From Verrucomicrobiota bacterium (GTDB lineage Bacteria; Verrucomicrobiota; Verrucomicrobiia; Opitutales; Opitutaceae), in the NCBI GenBank assembly GCA_023416735.1, contig JAEZGX010000009.1, positions 62,001 through 126,000 of the forward strand: DNA of 64,000 nucleotides, given 5' to 3'. The notes beneath the pieces are model-generated. The model did no database searches and had not been told where the DNA came from. It saw only the letters and a program-made list of their open reading frames with translations. Positions 8,485 through 19,296 of the stretch are shown piece by piece (within the stretch, counting starts at the first letter, position 1; each line of letters opens with the position of its first letter). Position numbers and translations under genes: made by a program.

Positions 8485-9216
8485 CTACTTCAGCCCGAGC
8501 ACGTCCTGCATGTCGTAAACGCCGGACTTTTGTCCGACGACCCATCGCGCCGCGCGCAATGCGCCACGCGCGAAAATCCCGCGATCGCTGGCCTTGTGCG
8601 TGAGTTCGAGTCGTTCGCCGAGCGCGGCAAACATTACCGTGTGATCGCCGACGACATCGCCGCCGCGCAACGCGTGGATGCCGACTTCCGTCGGCGTGCG
8701 TTCGCCGGTGATACCACTGCGGCCGTGACGGAGCGCATCGGCGTCGAGCTTGCGCTCTTCGAGGATGATTTCCAACAGCCGCGCCGCGGTGCCGCTGGGT
8801 GCATCTTTCTTGAAACGGTGATGCATCTCCACGACTTCCGCGTCGTAGTCGGATCCAAGCACGGATGCCGCGCGGCGCGTGAGCGCGAAGAGGAGGTTCA
8901 CGCCGACCGAATAGTTCCCGGCCCAAACGCAGGGGACGGCCGACGCGACTTTCTGCAGTTTCGCTTTCTGTTCGACGCTGTGTCCCGTCGTGCCGATGAC
9001 GAGCGGTTTGCGGCATTCGACGGCGAGCGTCACGACCTGCTCCGTCGCGTGATGTGCGCTGAAATCGATCACGACATCCGACGCTTCCATCCCGGGACGA
9101 GGATCGTCGCCGGCATCGACGGCGGACACAACTTCCACGCCGGCCTCTTTCGCCGCGACGGCAATCGCCTGTCCCATGCGTCCGCGCGAACCCACAATTT
9201 GAATACGGAGGGCCAT
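8485..9216 (-). CDS. dapB: 4-hydroxy-tetrahydrodipicolinate reductase
   Basis: DapB reduces hydroxy-tetrahydrodipicolinate with NAD(P)H in lysine/diaminopimelate synthesis. The nucleotide-binding loop is VGSRGRMGQ, the VIDFSAHHA and IGTTGHS segments follow, and the catalytic stretch is HHRFKKDAPSGTA. The length of 243 residues is normal. The start ATG at 9216 places the Rossmann strand at residue 3; a longer 21-codon extension would overlap dapA. It starts 2 bases after the dapA stop, so the two are cotranscribed. Confidence 0.97.
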   Translation of the reverse strand: MALRIQIVGSRGRMGQAIAVAAKEAGVEVVSAVDAGDDPRPGMEASDVVIDFSAHHATEQVVTLAVECRKPLVIGTTGHSVEQKAKLQKVASAVPCVWAGNYSVGVNLLFALTRRAASVLGSDYDAEVVEMHHRFKKDAPSGTAARLLEIILEERKLDADALRHGRSGITGERTPTEVGIHALRGGDVVGDHTVMFAALGERLELTHKASDRGIFARGALRAARWVVGQKSGVYDMQDVLGLK

Positions 9217-9218
9217 GG

Positions 9219-10103
9219 TCAGCGAAGCTTGGCGAGCGCTTGTTCGAGCACCTTGAGATTGGCGGCGCTCATTTCGCACAGCGGCGCACGCACTTCGGCG
9301 GAGCCAATGATGCCCGCGCGCGCGAGCGCGTTTTTCACCGGAACGGGATTCGGTTCGATGAAGAGCGTCTTGAAAATTGGATACATGTGGCGGTGGATTT
9401 TCGCGGCTTTGGCGAAATCGTTTGCCGCCGCGGCGCGCACGATCTGCCCGACTTCGCGAACGAAAAGGTTGGAGGCGACACTGATCACGCCTTCGGCGCC
9501 GACGGCCATGAAGGGGAGGGTGAGGGAATCGTCGCCGCTCAAGACGGTGAGATCCGAACCGAGCGCCTGCTTGAGTTGGTCGACGCGATCAACGATGCCA
9601 CCGGCTTCCTTGATCCAGCGCACGTGCTTGTAACGCGCGACCAGGCGCTCGACGACGGGCACGCTGATTTCAATGCCGCAGCGTCCAGGAATTGAATACA
9701 GGATCACGGGTCGATCCGTGGCGTCGGCGACGGCGCAGAAGTGCCGGAAAAGTCCCTCTTGGCTTGGCTTATTGTAATAAGGCGCGACAACGAGCATCGC
9801 GTCCGCGCCCGCGGCGTGCGCGAGTCGTGTGAGCTCCGCGGCTTCGTGCGTGGAGTTGGAGCCGGTGCCGGCGATTACAGGGACGCGTTTCTTCGCCGCG
9901 GCGATCGTCGCGCGGATCACTTCCATGTGCTCCTCGTGACTTAACGTCGGCGATTCGCCGGTGGTGCCGACCGGAACGATGCCGTCGACGCCACCTTTTA
10001 TCTGATACGCGACGAGTTTCGCGAGATCGTCATAGGCGATGGTGCCCTTGCGAAAGGGCGTGACTAGTGCGGTGATCGTGCCGGTAAGCGGTCGGTGTTT
10101 CAT
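9219..10103 (-). CDS. dapA: 4-hydroxy-tetrahydrodipicolinate synthase
   Basis: DapA condenses pyruvate with aspartate semialdehyde, the entry to the lysine/DAP pathway. The TIM-barrel signatures are visible: GTITALVTPF, GTTGESPTLSHEEH, APYYNKPSQEGL, catalytic Tyr in ILYSIPGRCG, and the Schiff-base Lys in RWIKEAGG. The product is 294 residues from the ATG at 10103; an upstream TTG would add four residues. It forms a dapA-dapB-ruvA unit and is divergent from the PilT-like gene with 68 bases between the starts. Confidence 0.97.
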   Translation of the reverse strand: MKHRPLTGTITALVTPFRKGTIAYDDLAKLVAYQIKGGVDGIVPVGTTGESPTLSHEEHMEVIRATIAAAKKRVPVIAGTGSNSTHEAAELTRLAHAAGADAMLVVAPYYNKPSQEGLFRHFCAVADATDRPVILYSIPGRCGIEISVPVVERLVARYKHVRWIKEAGGIVDRVDQLKQALGSDLTVLSGDDSLTLPFMAVGAEGVISVASNLFVREVGQIVRAAAANDFAKAAKIHRHMYPIFKTLFIEPNPVPVKNALARAGIIGSAEVRAPLCEMSAANLKVLEQALAKLR

Positions 10104-10171
10104 GAACGCGGGCAAAGTAGCCTTGCTGAAGAAAGCAGGGCGATTTAGGGAATCCGCAACGCTTTTTTCCC

Positions 10172-11275
10172 ATGCCAGCTCTCACAACACACACCGAAAT
10201 AATCAACGACTTGCTCAAGCTGGCGGTCGATAGCGGTGTCAGCGACGTCATCATCAAATCCAACAAACCGGGCTACGTGCGCCTGGCGGGGAAATTGAAG
10301 CCGGTCGAGATGGACCCCATCACTTGTCCCGAGGCTCAGGCCTGGGTCGATGAACATGTCCCGGCAGTGTTTCGGCAGAAGTGGGAAGACGTGGGCCAGA
10401 TCGATTTCGCGTATGCGGTCGAGGGCATCGGGCGCTTCCGCGTGAACGCATTTCATCAACGCGGTCTCGTGAGCATCGTGCTGCGGCATATCAAAAGCAC
10501 GGTTCCCACCTTCGACCAACTCGGGTTGGGGCAGACCGCGGAATCCCTCATGAGGCTCGCGCAGGCCAAGGATGGGATTCTCCTCGTGTGCGGCGCCACC
10601 GGTTCCGGCAAAAGCTCGACGATGGCGGCGATGCTGAACTGGGTGAACCAAAACCTCGACAAGCACATCGTCACGATCGAGGACCCGATCGAATACACGT
10701 TCATCGACGACAAATCGCTTTTCCAGCAACGCGAGATCGGCCTCGACGTGCCGAGCTTCGAACTCGCGATCAAAGCCGTGCTGCGGCAAAATCCCGACAT
10801 CATTCTCATCGGAGAAATGCGCGATCGGGAAACGTTCGAGACCGCCATCTCCGCCGCGGAAACGGGTCACCTGGTATTCTCGACGATGCACGCCGCGACG
10901 GTCGCGCAGTCGCTCACACGCTTGTTCGAATTTTTCCCCCCGGAGGAACAGATCCAGGCCCGGCGGGCGATCGCAGGATCGTTGCGCGGATTTATCTGCC
11001 AGAAGCTGATCCCAACGCTCGAAGGAAACGGACGCGTGCCCGCCAACGAAATCCTGACGGCGGACGCTGTCGTTAAAAATCTGATACTTGAAGGCCAGTT
11101 CGAGAAGATCCAGGGCATCCTCGACGGCTCGGGCGACTCGAACAGTTTCTCGTTCAACAAGGATCTCTACCGGCTGATCAAAGCCGGCAAGATCAGCAAG
11201 GCCGACGGCCTGCGTTTTTCGCCCAACCCGCAGGCGCTCGACATGAACCTGAAGGGGATCTTCATCAAATCCTGA
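10172..11275 (+). CDS. PilT/PilU-family type IV pilus retraction ATPase
   Basis: A 367-residue hexameric secretion ATPase. The N-terminal PAS-like domain covers about 1-110. The C-terminal motor has Walker A GATGSGKSST, the Asp box (ivTIEDPIEYTF), Walker B DIILIGEMRDRET and the His box GHLVFSTMHA. Family assignment to retraction motors is firm; PilT versus PilU is not, because the C-terminal retraction motif AIRNLIRE of PilT is not seen and the tail ends in PNPQALDMNLKGIF. No other pilus genes are near. The stop overlaps the next start (TGATG), so the following secreted protein is translationally coupled. Confidence 0.92.
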   Translation: MPALTTHTEIINDLLKLAVDSGVSDVIIKSNKPGYVRLAGKLKPVEMDPITCPEAQAWVDEHVPAVFRQKWEDVGQIDFAYAVEGIGRFRVNAFHQRGLVSIVLRHIKSTVPTFDQLGLGQTAESLMRLAQAKDGILLVCGATGSGKSSTMAAMLNWVNQNLDKHIVTIEDPIEYTFIDDKSLFQQREIGLDVPSFELAIKAVLRQNPDIILIGEMRDRETFETAISAAETGHLVFSTMHAATVAQSLTRLFEFFPPEEQIQARRAIAGSLRGFICQKLIPTLEGNGRVPANEILTADAVVKNLILEGQFEKIQGILDGSGDSNSFSFNKDLYRLIKAGKISKADGLRFSPNPQALDMNLKGIFIKS

Positions 11276-12225
11276 TGTCGCTCGGCTATCGCGCGCAGCG
11301 TTTCACGTCGGCTTTGCTGCTCATTCTTGTGAGTGGAAGCGTCGTTGTCGCGACCGAACACGATGCGACGAAAGCGGGCCTGCAATCGGCTCGACGCGAC
11401 TACGACGCGTTGAAAGCCGCGGATCCGCGCAGCCTGGAGCAGAAGGCGGGGCCCAAGGTGGAACTGCCGCGTCTTGAGGCGGGGCCGTCCTCCGCGGGCG
11501 AGTTCTCGCCGAAACCAGCCAGGAAACGAGCTGACGCGTCGCAATCAGACCCGCGCCAGCGCGAAAAATCCTCCAACTGGCTGCTTGAAGCGATGCGTAA
11601 CGAGACCGAAACGCCGACGACCAGCGCGGAGAAAGCCCTCGAACAGACACTCGAGGGCGACAGCAAGATCGAGAAGGGCGATCTCGTGGAAACCGCGCTG
11701 GCGCTGGAAAAACAGCAAGCCGCTCAACGCAAATCCAGCGACGAGCGCCGAGATCAGATCGAACGGAATCGCGATGCGAGCGGATTGAATCCTTTGGACT
11801 CGTTCATGGCGTCTTGGATGAGTTCGAAGGATCTTGAGCTGCTAAGACGCATGCCTGCCGGCGCGAGCCAGCAAACAAGTGGAAATGACGTGGGATTGTC
11901 CTCGTCGCTCGCCGTTTCGAATCCCATCGGCATCTCGACAACGTCCATCGTGGCACCGTCGGTCAGCGATTTGGGACGCCCATCTGCACGAGCGAGCTTT
12001 GCGCCCGAGCGATCGAATCCGTATCTCGAAAATCTATCAAGTTTCGCGCCCGCCGAATCCGTCACGAGCCCCAGCGCATTGTCCTTCACGCCTGCTGTAT
12101 CCGAATTTTCCACGCCCCCTCCGAGCACCGAACCCGCTTCGACGCCGACGCAGCGTGAATCTCCGAGCGAACGATTCCGGGCGCAGGACGACGCAAAGTA
12201 TTTCAAACAGCTGAAGCGTTTTTAG
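11275..12225 (+). CDS. Secreted low-complexity protein coupled to the PilT-like ATPase, function unknown
   Basis: A 316-residue protein I do not recognise. The start overlaps the PilT-like stop by one base (TGATG). Residues 1-27 form a signal peptide (RFTSALLLILVSGSVVVA). After it comes a charged helical region (about 30-165, rich in Glu, Lys, Arg, Ala, with possible coiled-coil character around ETALALEKQQAAQRKSSDER) and then a Ser/Pro/Thr-rich disordered tail that ends in a basic YFKQLKRF. No catalytic motif is visible. Coupling suggests a periplasmic role linked to type IV pili, but this is inference from position only. Confidence 0.75.
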   Translation: MSLGYRAQRFTSALLLILVSGSVVVATEHDATKAGLQSARRDYDALKAADPRSLEQKAGPKVELPRLEAGPSSAGEFSPKPARKRADASQSDPRQREKSSNWLLEAMRNETETPTTSAEKALEQTLEGDSKIEKGDLVETALALEKQQAAQRKSSDERRDQIERNRDASGLNPLDSFMASWMSSKDLELLRRMPAGASQQTSGNDVGLSSSLAVSNPIGISTTSIVAPSVSDLGRPSARASFAPERSNPYLENLSSFAPAESVTSPSALSFTPAVSEFSTPPPSTEPASTPTQRESPSERFRAQDDAKYFKQLKRF

Positions 12226-12271
12226 GGCTTGGATTCCGGCACGCCGAGCGATTGTCTCGCCGGTTTCAACC

Positions 12272-13177
12272 ATGGCTTTGGCACTTTTATTTGCCGGACA
12301 GGGCGCACAAAAGGTCGGAATGGGCCGCTCGCTTTACGAGCAGTCGGCTGCCGCGAAAGCGGTTTACGACGAGGCGAACGCGGTGCTCGGCTGGGACTTG
12401 GCTCGAGTGAGCTTCGAAGGTCCGGAGGAGGAATTGACTCAGACCAAAGTCTGCCAGCCGGCGTTGTTCGTGCATGGCATGGCGTTGCTCGGGGCGCTGC
12501 GCGAAACGCAGAAGTTGCCGGAAGTGAACTTCGCGCTGGGACTTAGCCTGGGAGAAATCACGGCTTACACCGCGGCGGGCGTGTTCGATTTTGCGACGGG
12601 ACTTCGCGTCGTCGCCGAGCGCGGGCGTTTGATGCAGCAAGCCTGCGAACGGACGACGGGCGGCATGGCGGCGATCATCGGTGAGGAGCGCGCGAAGGTC
12701 GCGGAGCTTTGCCGCGAGTTCGATATCGAAGCGGCGAATTTCAACGCGCCTGGCCAGATCATCATTTCGGGCGAAAAGGCGAAGGTGGAAGCGGCGGTCG
12801 CCGCCGCGAAAGATCGCGGGATCAAGAAAGCGATGCCGCTCAACGTCGCCGGCGCGTATCACAGCCGCTTGATGGAGCCGGCGCGCGCGGAGTTCGCGAC
12901 GTTCCTGGAGAGCGTGACGTTCTCGGCGCCGAAATTCACCGTCTTCACGAATACCACCGGCCAGTCCGTGTCGGAGCCGGCCGCGATCAAAGCCGCGCTG
13001 GTGAAGCAGGTCGTGTCATCGGTGCTGTGGGAAGACTGCATGCGCAGCGCCGTGGCGGCGGGAGCGACCGAGTTCTGGGAACTCGGGCCGGGTGGTGTGC
13101 TCGCCGGTCTCGCGCGTCGCACAGACAAGAACTGGAACGTGAAGAGTTTCGCGGAATTTTCCGACGTGACCGCCTAA
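12272..13177 (+). CDS. fabD: Malonyl-CoA:ACP transacylase
   Basis: FabD moves malonyl groups from CoA to acyl carrier protein for fatty acid synthesis. The N-terminal FAGQGAQKVGMG, the nucleophile elbow GLSLGE (Ser92), the substrate arginine in AERGRLMQ, the catalytic histidine in GAYHSRLM (His197) and the C-terminal ELGPGGVLAGL are all present. The length of 301 residues is standard. The nucleophile motif is G-L-S-L-G instead of the common G-H-S-L-G, so the residue before the serine is Leu. It is followed by lepA after 3 bases. Confidence 0.95.
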   Translation: MALALLFAGQGAQKVGMGRSLYEQSAAAKAVYDEANAVLGWDLARVSFEGPEEELTQTKVCQPALFVHGMALLGALRETQKLPEVNFALGLSLGEITAYTAAGVFDFATGLRVVAERGRLMQQACERTTGGMAAIIGEERAKVAELCREFDIEAANFNAPGQIIISGEKAKVEAAVAAAKDRGIKKAMPLNVAGAYHSRLMEPARAEFATFLESVTFSAPKFTVFTNTTGQSVSEPAAIKAALVKQVVSSVLWEDCMRSAVAAGATEFWELGPGGVLAGLARRTDKNWNVKSFAEFSDVTA

Positions 13178-13180
13178 ACG

Positions 13181-14977
<1,797 letters not shown>

Positions 14978-14990
14978 CCCGAAGACTCCC

Positions 14991-16334
14991 GTGTCCGCGC
15001 TTCTCGATGCTCTCGTCTGGCCCGTGACGGCGCCCTTTCATTGGGTCGCGCGCTTCTTTTCGAATGAAGAGAAGATGCGCGCCAACGCGGCGAACTGGAT
15101 CGAGCTTGCGGACAAGGTGTGGCACTTTCGCCGCGATCTCCTGAGCGAGAGGGAATCGAACGAACTGCTCGGTCGCACGAGCGAACTTCGCGCCCAACTC
15201 AAGGCGAGGGCCGATGCGGGGAAACTGAAACTATCGATCGAGTCGCTCGAAGGCGTGTTGCGACGCACAGGTGGCGCGATGTATCCGAAAACGTCGCTCG
15301 TCGAAAACGTGGAGTTTTTCCTCGTCGCCGCTATCGTGATCCTCGGCATCCGCACGTATTTCGTGCAGCCGTTCAAGATTCCGACGAACTCGATGTGGCC
15401 GACGTATAACGGCATGACGCCGGAGGTTTATCAGACGCCCGAAGAAGAGCCGGGGACGTTGGCAACGGCGGGAAGATTGCTGGCGTTCGGCGCCAAGCCG
15501 CACCGAGTGGATGCACCGGCCACGGGCGAGGTTTTGATTCCGATCGGCCAAGGCGGCCGCGGCTATGTTGCGTGGGATTCTGTTCCTGGACGCAGCTGGC
15601 TGATCTTTCCGGCAACGCTGCGCGAATACACCTTGTTCGTCGGAGATACGCCGGTGAAAGTGAAGGTGCCGCTGGATTTCGATTTCGACTGGGCGATCTA
15701 CGACGCGTTCTTTCGCAGCGGGCCCGATGATTTTTATCGCCAGCGAAAGCTCGGCGAAGTTTTCCAGCGAGCCTGGCAGACCGGGAATTTCGAAGTGCGT
15801 GTGATCAATGGCGAACGCGTGCGCTGCATCAAAACCGGCAAACACGTGAAAGCCGGTGAACGCATGCTCTCGTTCGACGAGATGACCGGCGACCAGCTCT
15901 TCGTCGATCGCGTGAGCTACCATTTCGTGCCGCCGACGGTTGGCAGCGGATTCGTGTTTCGAACCGGAGGTATCCCTTACATCGCGAACCGCGACGGAGA
16001 TCAGTATTACATCAAGCGCCTTGTCGGCGTGCCCGGCGACACGCTGCAGATCGAAGGCACGACCTTGCTGCGCAATGGCGAGCCAATCGAAGGCTCGGAA
16101 GCTTTCGAAGCCAACTCCGAGCAGCAGGGGCGTTATCCCGGCTATCAGGCGTCCGGCATGTTGGCGCCGGGAGAAACGGTTTCGGTGGGCCCGGATGAAT
16201 TCTTTGCGCTCGGCGATAACTCGCCGAACAGCGAAGACGGTCGCGTATGGGGTTTCGTGCCGGAAAAGGACGTCATCGGCCGTCCGCTAATGATCTATTA
16301 TCCGTTCACGCGCCGCTGGGGCCCGTCGAAGTAA
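14991..16334 (+). CDS. lepB: Signal peptidase I, enlarged form
   Basis: Type I signal peptidase that removes Sec/Tat signal peptides at the outer face of the inner membrane. It uses a GTG start at 14991. The membrane anchor is at about residues 105-122 (VEFFLVAAIVILGIRTYFV). The catalytic serine is Ser134 in PTNSMWPT and the general-base lysine is Lys342 in YYIKRLVG; the C-terminal GDNSPNSEDGR box is conserved. At 447 residues it is much longer than E. coli-type enzymes: about 100 residues precede the anchor and about 150 extra residues lie between the Ser and Lys boxes. It is the last gene of fabD-lepA-lepB. Confidence 0.95.
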   Translation: MSALLDALVWPVTAPFHWVARFFSNEEKMRANAANWIELADKVWHFRRDLLSERESNELLGRTSELRAQLKARADAGKLKLSIESLEGVLRRTGGAMYPKTSLVENVEFFLVAAIVILGIRTYFVQPFKIPTNSMWPTYNGMTPEVYQTPEEEPGTLATAGRLLAFGAKPHRVDAPATGEVLIPIGQGGRGYVAWDSVPGRSWLIFPATLREYTLFVGDTPVKVKVPLDFDFDWAIYDAFFRSGPDDFYRQRKLGEVFQRAWQTGNFEVRVINGERVRCIKTGKHVKAGERMLSFDEMTGDQLFVDRVSYHFVPPTVGSGFVFRTGGIPYIANRDGDQYYIKRLVGVPGDTLQIEGTTLLRNGEPIEGSEAFEANSEQQGRYPGYQASGMLAPGETVSVGPDEFFALGDNSPNSEDGRVWGFVPEKDVIGRPLMIYYPFTRRWGPSK

Positions 16335-16675
16335 GCAAGATGCAATACGGCTACAGTCAGCTCATTCCTACCATAGCGCTACCCACAATGTCAGTTATGT
16401 TAACTAGGTTGGCTACTGAAAGTTCTCGGGGCGGGAATGTCGGTCGAGGAAATGGGAATGCTCCATGTGCGTAGAGCACTCCACCACCCTCAAGTTTCCG
16501 CCGCTCAACCAAGTATCTATCGAGCTCCCGGACCGAGCTCGAACAGGGGGCGCATCTGTAATATCAGCGGCCTAACGCTCGCAATCCGAAGCCCAGTGAG
16601 CTCTGGGTTCGACAGCTTTCACATGCGCCTTTGATTGTTGTCGCTTGCTCCAGCTGTAAGAGTCGTGATTGGCGT
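16335..16675. other. Intergenic stretch, no gene seen, more AT-rich than surroundings
   Basis: The 341 bases between lepB and the GH1 gene hold no open frame with recognisable coding character. Base composition is visibly more balanced than in the neighbouring genes. I see no convincing terminator with a T-tract after lepB and no intact transposon end. It marks the border between core genes on the left and the catabolic region on the right. Confidence 0.5.
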
Positions 16676-18028
16676 ATGAAGCCATCTTACCGTTTTCCGA
16701 AACAGTTCACCTGGGGAGTTGCGGCATCCGCCCCTCAGATCGAGGGCGCTGCAACCGCGGACGGGAAAGGAGCGTCCATCTGGGATCGCTTCGCGACGCT
16801 GCCCGGGAAAATCGATGCCGGCGATACACCCGCGGTAGCGTGTGATCATTACCGCCACTTCGATGCCGACTTCGCTCTCATGCAGCGACTGGGCGTGAAA
16901 CATTACCGGCTTTCGCTTTCATGGCCGCGGCTGTTTCCGGACGGTGCCGGCCCCGTGAATTCGCGCGGAATCGATTTTTATCGCCGCGTGTTCGATTCTC
17001 TCGCGCGCCGCGGCATCACACCGTGGGTCACCTTTTATCACTGGGATTTGCCTCAGGCCCTCGAAGAACGCGGCGGCTGGCGAAACCGCGCCACGGTCGA
17101 TGCGTTCGCCCGCTACGCCGAAACGACGGTGAAGGCGTTTAGCGATCATGTGCGCCACTGGATCACGTTGAACGAAATCCCCACCTTCGTCGGTCACGGT
17201 TACCGGAAGGGCCTGCACGCGCCAGGGGCGCAAGAATCGGACGCCGTCATCAACCAGATCTTTCACCACACCCTACTCGCCCATGGTCATGCGGTGCGAG
17301 CCGTGCGGGAATTCGGAGCGCGCGGCTCTCGCGTGGGTTTGGCGCACGATATTGCCGTGCCAATCCCTGTGACCGAGACGCCCCGTGATATCGCGGCCGC
17401 TCAGGCGCAGCTCGCCGATGATCACGCACATGTGCTCGCACCGATTTTTCACGGTCGTTATCCGGACGCATACTTGCGGCGGTGCGGTGCCGATCGCCCG
17501 CGTGTGCAACGCGGTGATCTCGCGCTCATTGCCGAGCCGACCGATTTTCTAGGGCTGAACATCTATAGCGGATTCTTCGTGCGCGCCGCTGCTCGCGCTC
17601 GCGGCGGTCGTGAGACTCTCCCGTTCCCGCCGCAGTTTCCACAGGCGGCGATGGACTGGCTGCGGCTCACTCCGCAATCGATCTACTGGGCGCTGCGCCA
17701 TTGTCATGCGCTCTACCAACCCAAGGCGCTCTACATCACCGAAAATGGCGCCGGCTACGACGAACCAACCACAGCGTCTTCAGAAATCGTCGATCTCCAT
17801 CGTCGCGAATACCTGCGCAACTACCTCCTCAACGTGCATCGCGCGGTCGCAGAAGGCATCCCCTGCCGTGGCTATTTCCAGTGGTCCTTCATGGACAACT
17901 TCGAATGGGCCATGGGCTACGCGAAACGCTTCGGCATCGTCCACGTTGACTACGCCACGCAGGCTCGCACGCCCAAGTTGAGCGCCGAGTGGTATGCGTG
18001 CGTCATGCGCGAGAACCGGATCGTCTGA
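16676..18028 (+). CDS. Glycoside hydrolase family 1 beta-glucosidase
   Basis: A 450-residue GH1 enzyme that hydrolyses beta-linked glucosides or related disaccharides by a retaining mechanism. The N-terminal signature FPKQFTWGVAASAPQIEGA, the YRLSLSWPRLFP segment, the acid/base Glu167 in TLNEIPT, the nucleophile Glu356 in YITENGAG and the C-terminal GYFQWSFMDNFEWAMGY with FGIVHVDY are clear. The usual T-L/F-N-E-P has Ile instead of Pro. There is no signal peptide, so it acts in the cytoplasm on imported sugars. The ATG at 16676 is chosen over a TTG 45 bases upstream. It is convergent with, and overlaps by 26 bases, the threonine dehydratase gene. Confidence 0.95.
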   Translation: MKPSYRFPKQFTWGVAASAPQIEGAATADGKGASIWDRFATLPGKIDAGDTPAVACDHYRHFDADFALMQRLGVKHYRLSLSWPRLFPDGAGPVNSRGIDFYRRVFDSLARRGITPWVTFYHWDLPQALEERGGWRNRATVDAFARYAETTVKAFSDHVRHWITLNEIPTFVGHGYRKGLHAPGAQESDAVINQIFHHTLLAHGHAVRAVREFGARGSRVGLAHDIAVPIPVTETPRDIAAAQAQLADDHAHVLAPIFHGRYPDAYLRRCGADRPRVQRGDLALIAEPTDFLGLNIYSGFFVRAAARARGGRETLPFPPQFPQAAMDWLRLTPQSIYWALRHCHALYQPKALYITENGAGYDEPTTASSEIVDLHRREYLRNYLLNVHRAVAEGIPCRGYFQWSFMDNFEWAMGYAKRFGIVHVDYATQARTPKLSAEWYACVMRENRIV

Positions 18029-19256
18029 GCCAAGGCTCGTCGACGCCGAGCACCGGCAGATTCGCGCGCATCAACGCGCGACGCAGTTCCGCGCCATGCG
18101 CCCGATCACGTGTTTCGACCGTGCAGATCGCGCGCACCGCACTCACGTCCGGCCCGCTGAACGCGCGGTCGTGCGTGATGTCCTTGATGCTCGCGCCCGT
18201 CTCGGCGATCACGCCGCTCAACGCCGCAAGACCTCCCGGCCGATCGCTGATCGACACCACAAAACGGCAAAGCCGGCCGTCCGCCACGAGCCCGTGCTCG
18301 ATCACGCGACTTAGTTTCGCGGGATCGATGTTTCCTCCGCACGTGGTCAGCACGACGGTTTTCCCGCGCAATTCCGGCAACTTCCCGGCCATCAATGCCG
18401 CGAGCGGTGCCGCGGCCGCGCCTTCGACCACCGTCTTCTCTAGTTCGACCATGCGCAAAATCGCCAAGGCAATCCAGTCCTCGGCCACCGTCACGACACG
18501 GTCAACCCGCGCGCGCGCCAGCGAGAACGCATTCGGCCCCACTTGGAGCACAGCGAGACCGTCGGCGAGCGTAGGACGGCGTCCGATTGCCACCGGCCGG
18601 CCGGCTTTCAGCGCCGCCCTGAAGCTCGCGGTCTCGCGCGATTCGACGCCGATAATCTTCACCCGCGGGCGTAGTGCTTTAACCGCTACAGCGAGCCCGG
18701 CGATCAGTCCGCCTCCTCCGACTGGTGCGACAATCGCGTCGACATCCGGCACCTGCGCGAGGATCTCGAGCGCCATCGTGCCCTGCCCTGCGATAATCGC
18801 CGGATCGTCGAAGCCGTTGATATAAGCCAGCTCCTCCTTCGCCGCCAACGCATCCGCGCGTGCCCTCGCTTCGGAAAAATCCTGGCCGTCCAGAATCACT
18901 CGTGCGCCCATCCGCTCGCACGTCGCCCGCTTGATCAGCGGCGCGTGCGTTGGCATCACGACGGTCACCGGCACGCTCAACAGCTTGCCGTGATACGCGA
19001 GACCAAGTGCGTGATTGCCGGCCGATGCGGTGATGACGCCGCGACGTCGCTTCGCCGGCGAAAGCAGCGCCAACGCGTTGCGCGCGCCGCGCTCCTTGAA
19101 CGAACCGGTGCGCTGCAGGTTGTCGAGTTTGCACCAGATCCGTGCGCCCGTGATTTCAGCCAGCGAAATCGATTCGGGACACGGCGACCGCAGCACGTGT
19201 TTCGCGATGCGGCGCGCGGCCACCGTGATGTCGGTCAGAGAAACAGGAGATTTCAT
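18003..19256 (-). CDS. ilvA: Threonine ammonia-lyase with ACT domain
   Basis: A 417-residue PLP enzyme that deaminates threonine to 2-oxobutanoate. The PLP lysine is Lys54 in GSFKERGA; ASAGNHALGLAYH, PVGGGGLIAGLA and TTCGGNID are the conserved cofactor and phosphate loops. A C-terminal ACT domain (about 330-405, FVVSISDRPGGLAALSGVIA) is of the single-ACT type found in catabolic or short biosynthetic threonine dehydratases; the symbol ilvA is therefore given for the reaction and could equally be tdcB. It is the last gene of a minus-strand row and overlaps the GH1 end. Confidence 0.9.
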   Translation of the reverse strand: MKSPVSLTDITVAARRIAKHVLRSPCPESISLAEITGARIWCKLDNLQRTGSFKERGARNALALLSPAKRRRGVITASAGNHALGLAYHGKLLSVPVTVVMPTHAPLIKRATCERMGARVILDGQDFSEARARADALAAKEELAYINGFDDPAIIAGQGTMALEILAQVPDVDAIVAPVGGGGLIAGLAVAVKALRPRVKIIGVESRETASFRAALKAGRPVAIGRRPTLADGLAVLQVGPNAFSLARARVDRVVTVAEDWIALAILRMVELEKTVVEGAAAAPLAALMAGKLPELRGKTVVLTTCGGNIDPAKLSRVIEHGLVADGRLCRFVVSISDRPGGLAALSGVIAETGASIKDITHDRAFSGPDVSAVRAICTVETRDRAHGAELRRALMRANLPVLGVDEPWLRRSGSRA

Positions 19257-19296
19257 CGCCCACGAAAAACTCCGCCAGGCAGCGGTCGCTCACAAC

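Noticed and set aside
16565..16640. A GCCTAAC sequence that could be one end of an integron attC site
   Set aside because: No matching GTTRRRY core is found at a suitable distance and no cassette or integrase is present.
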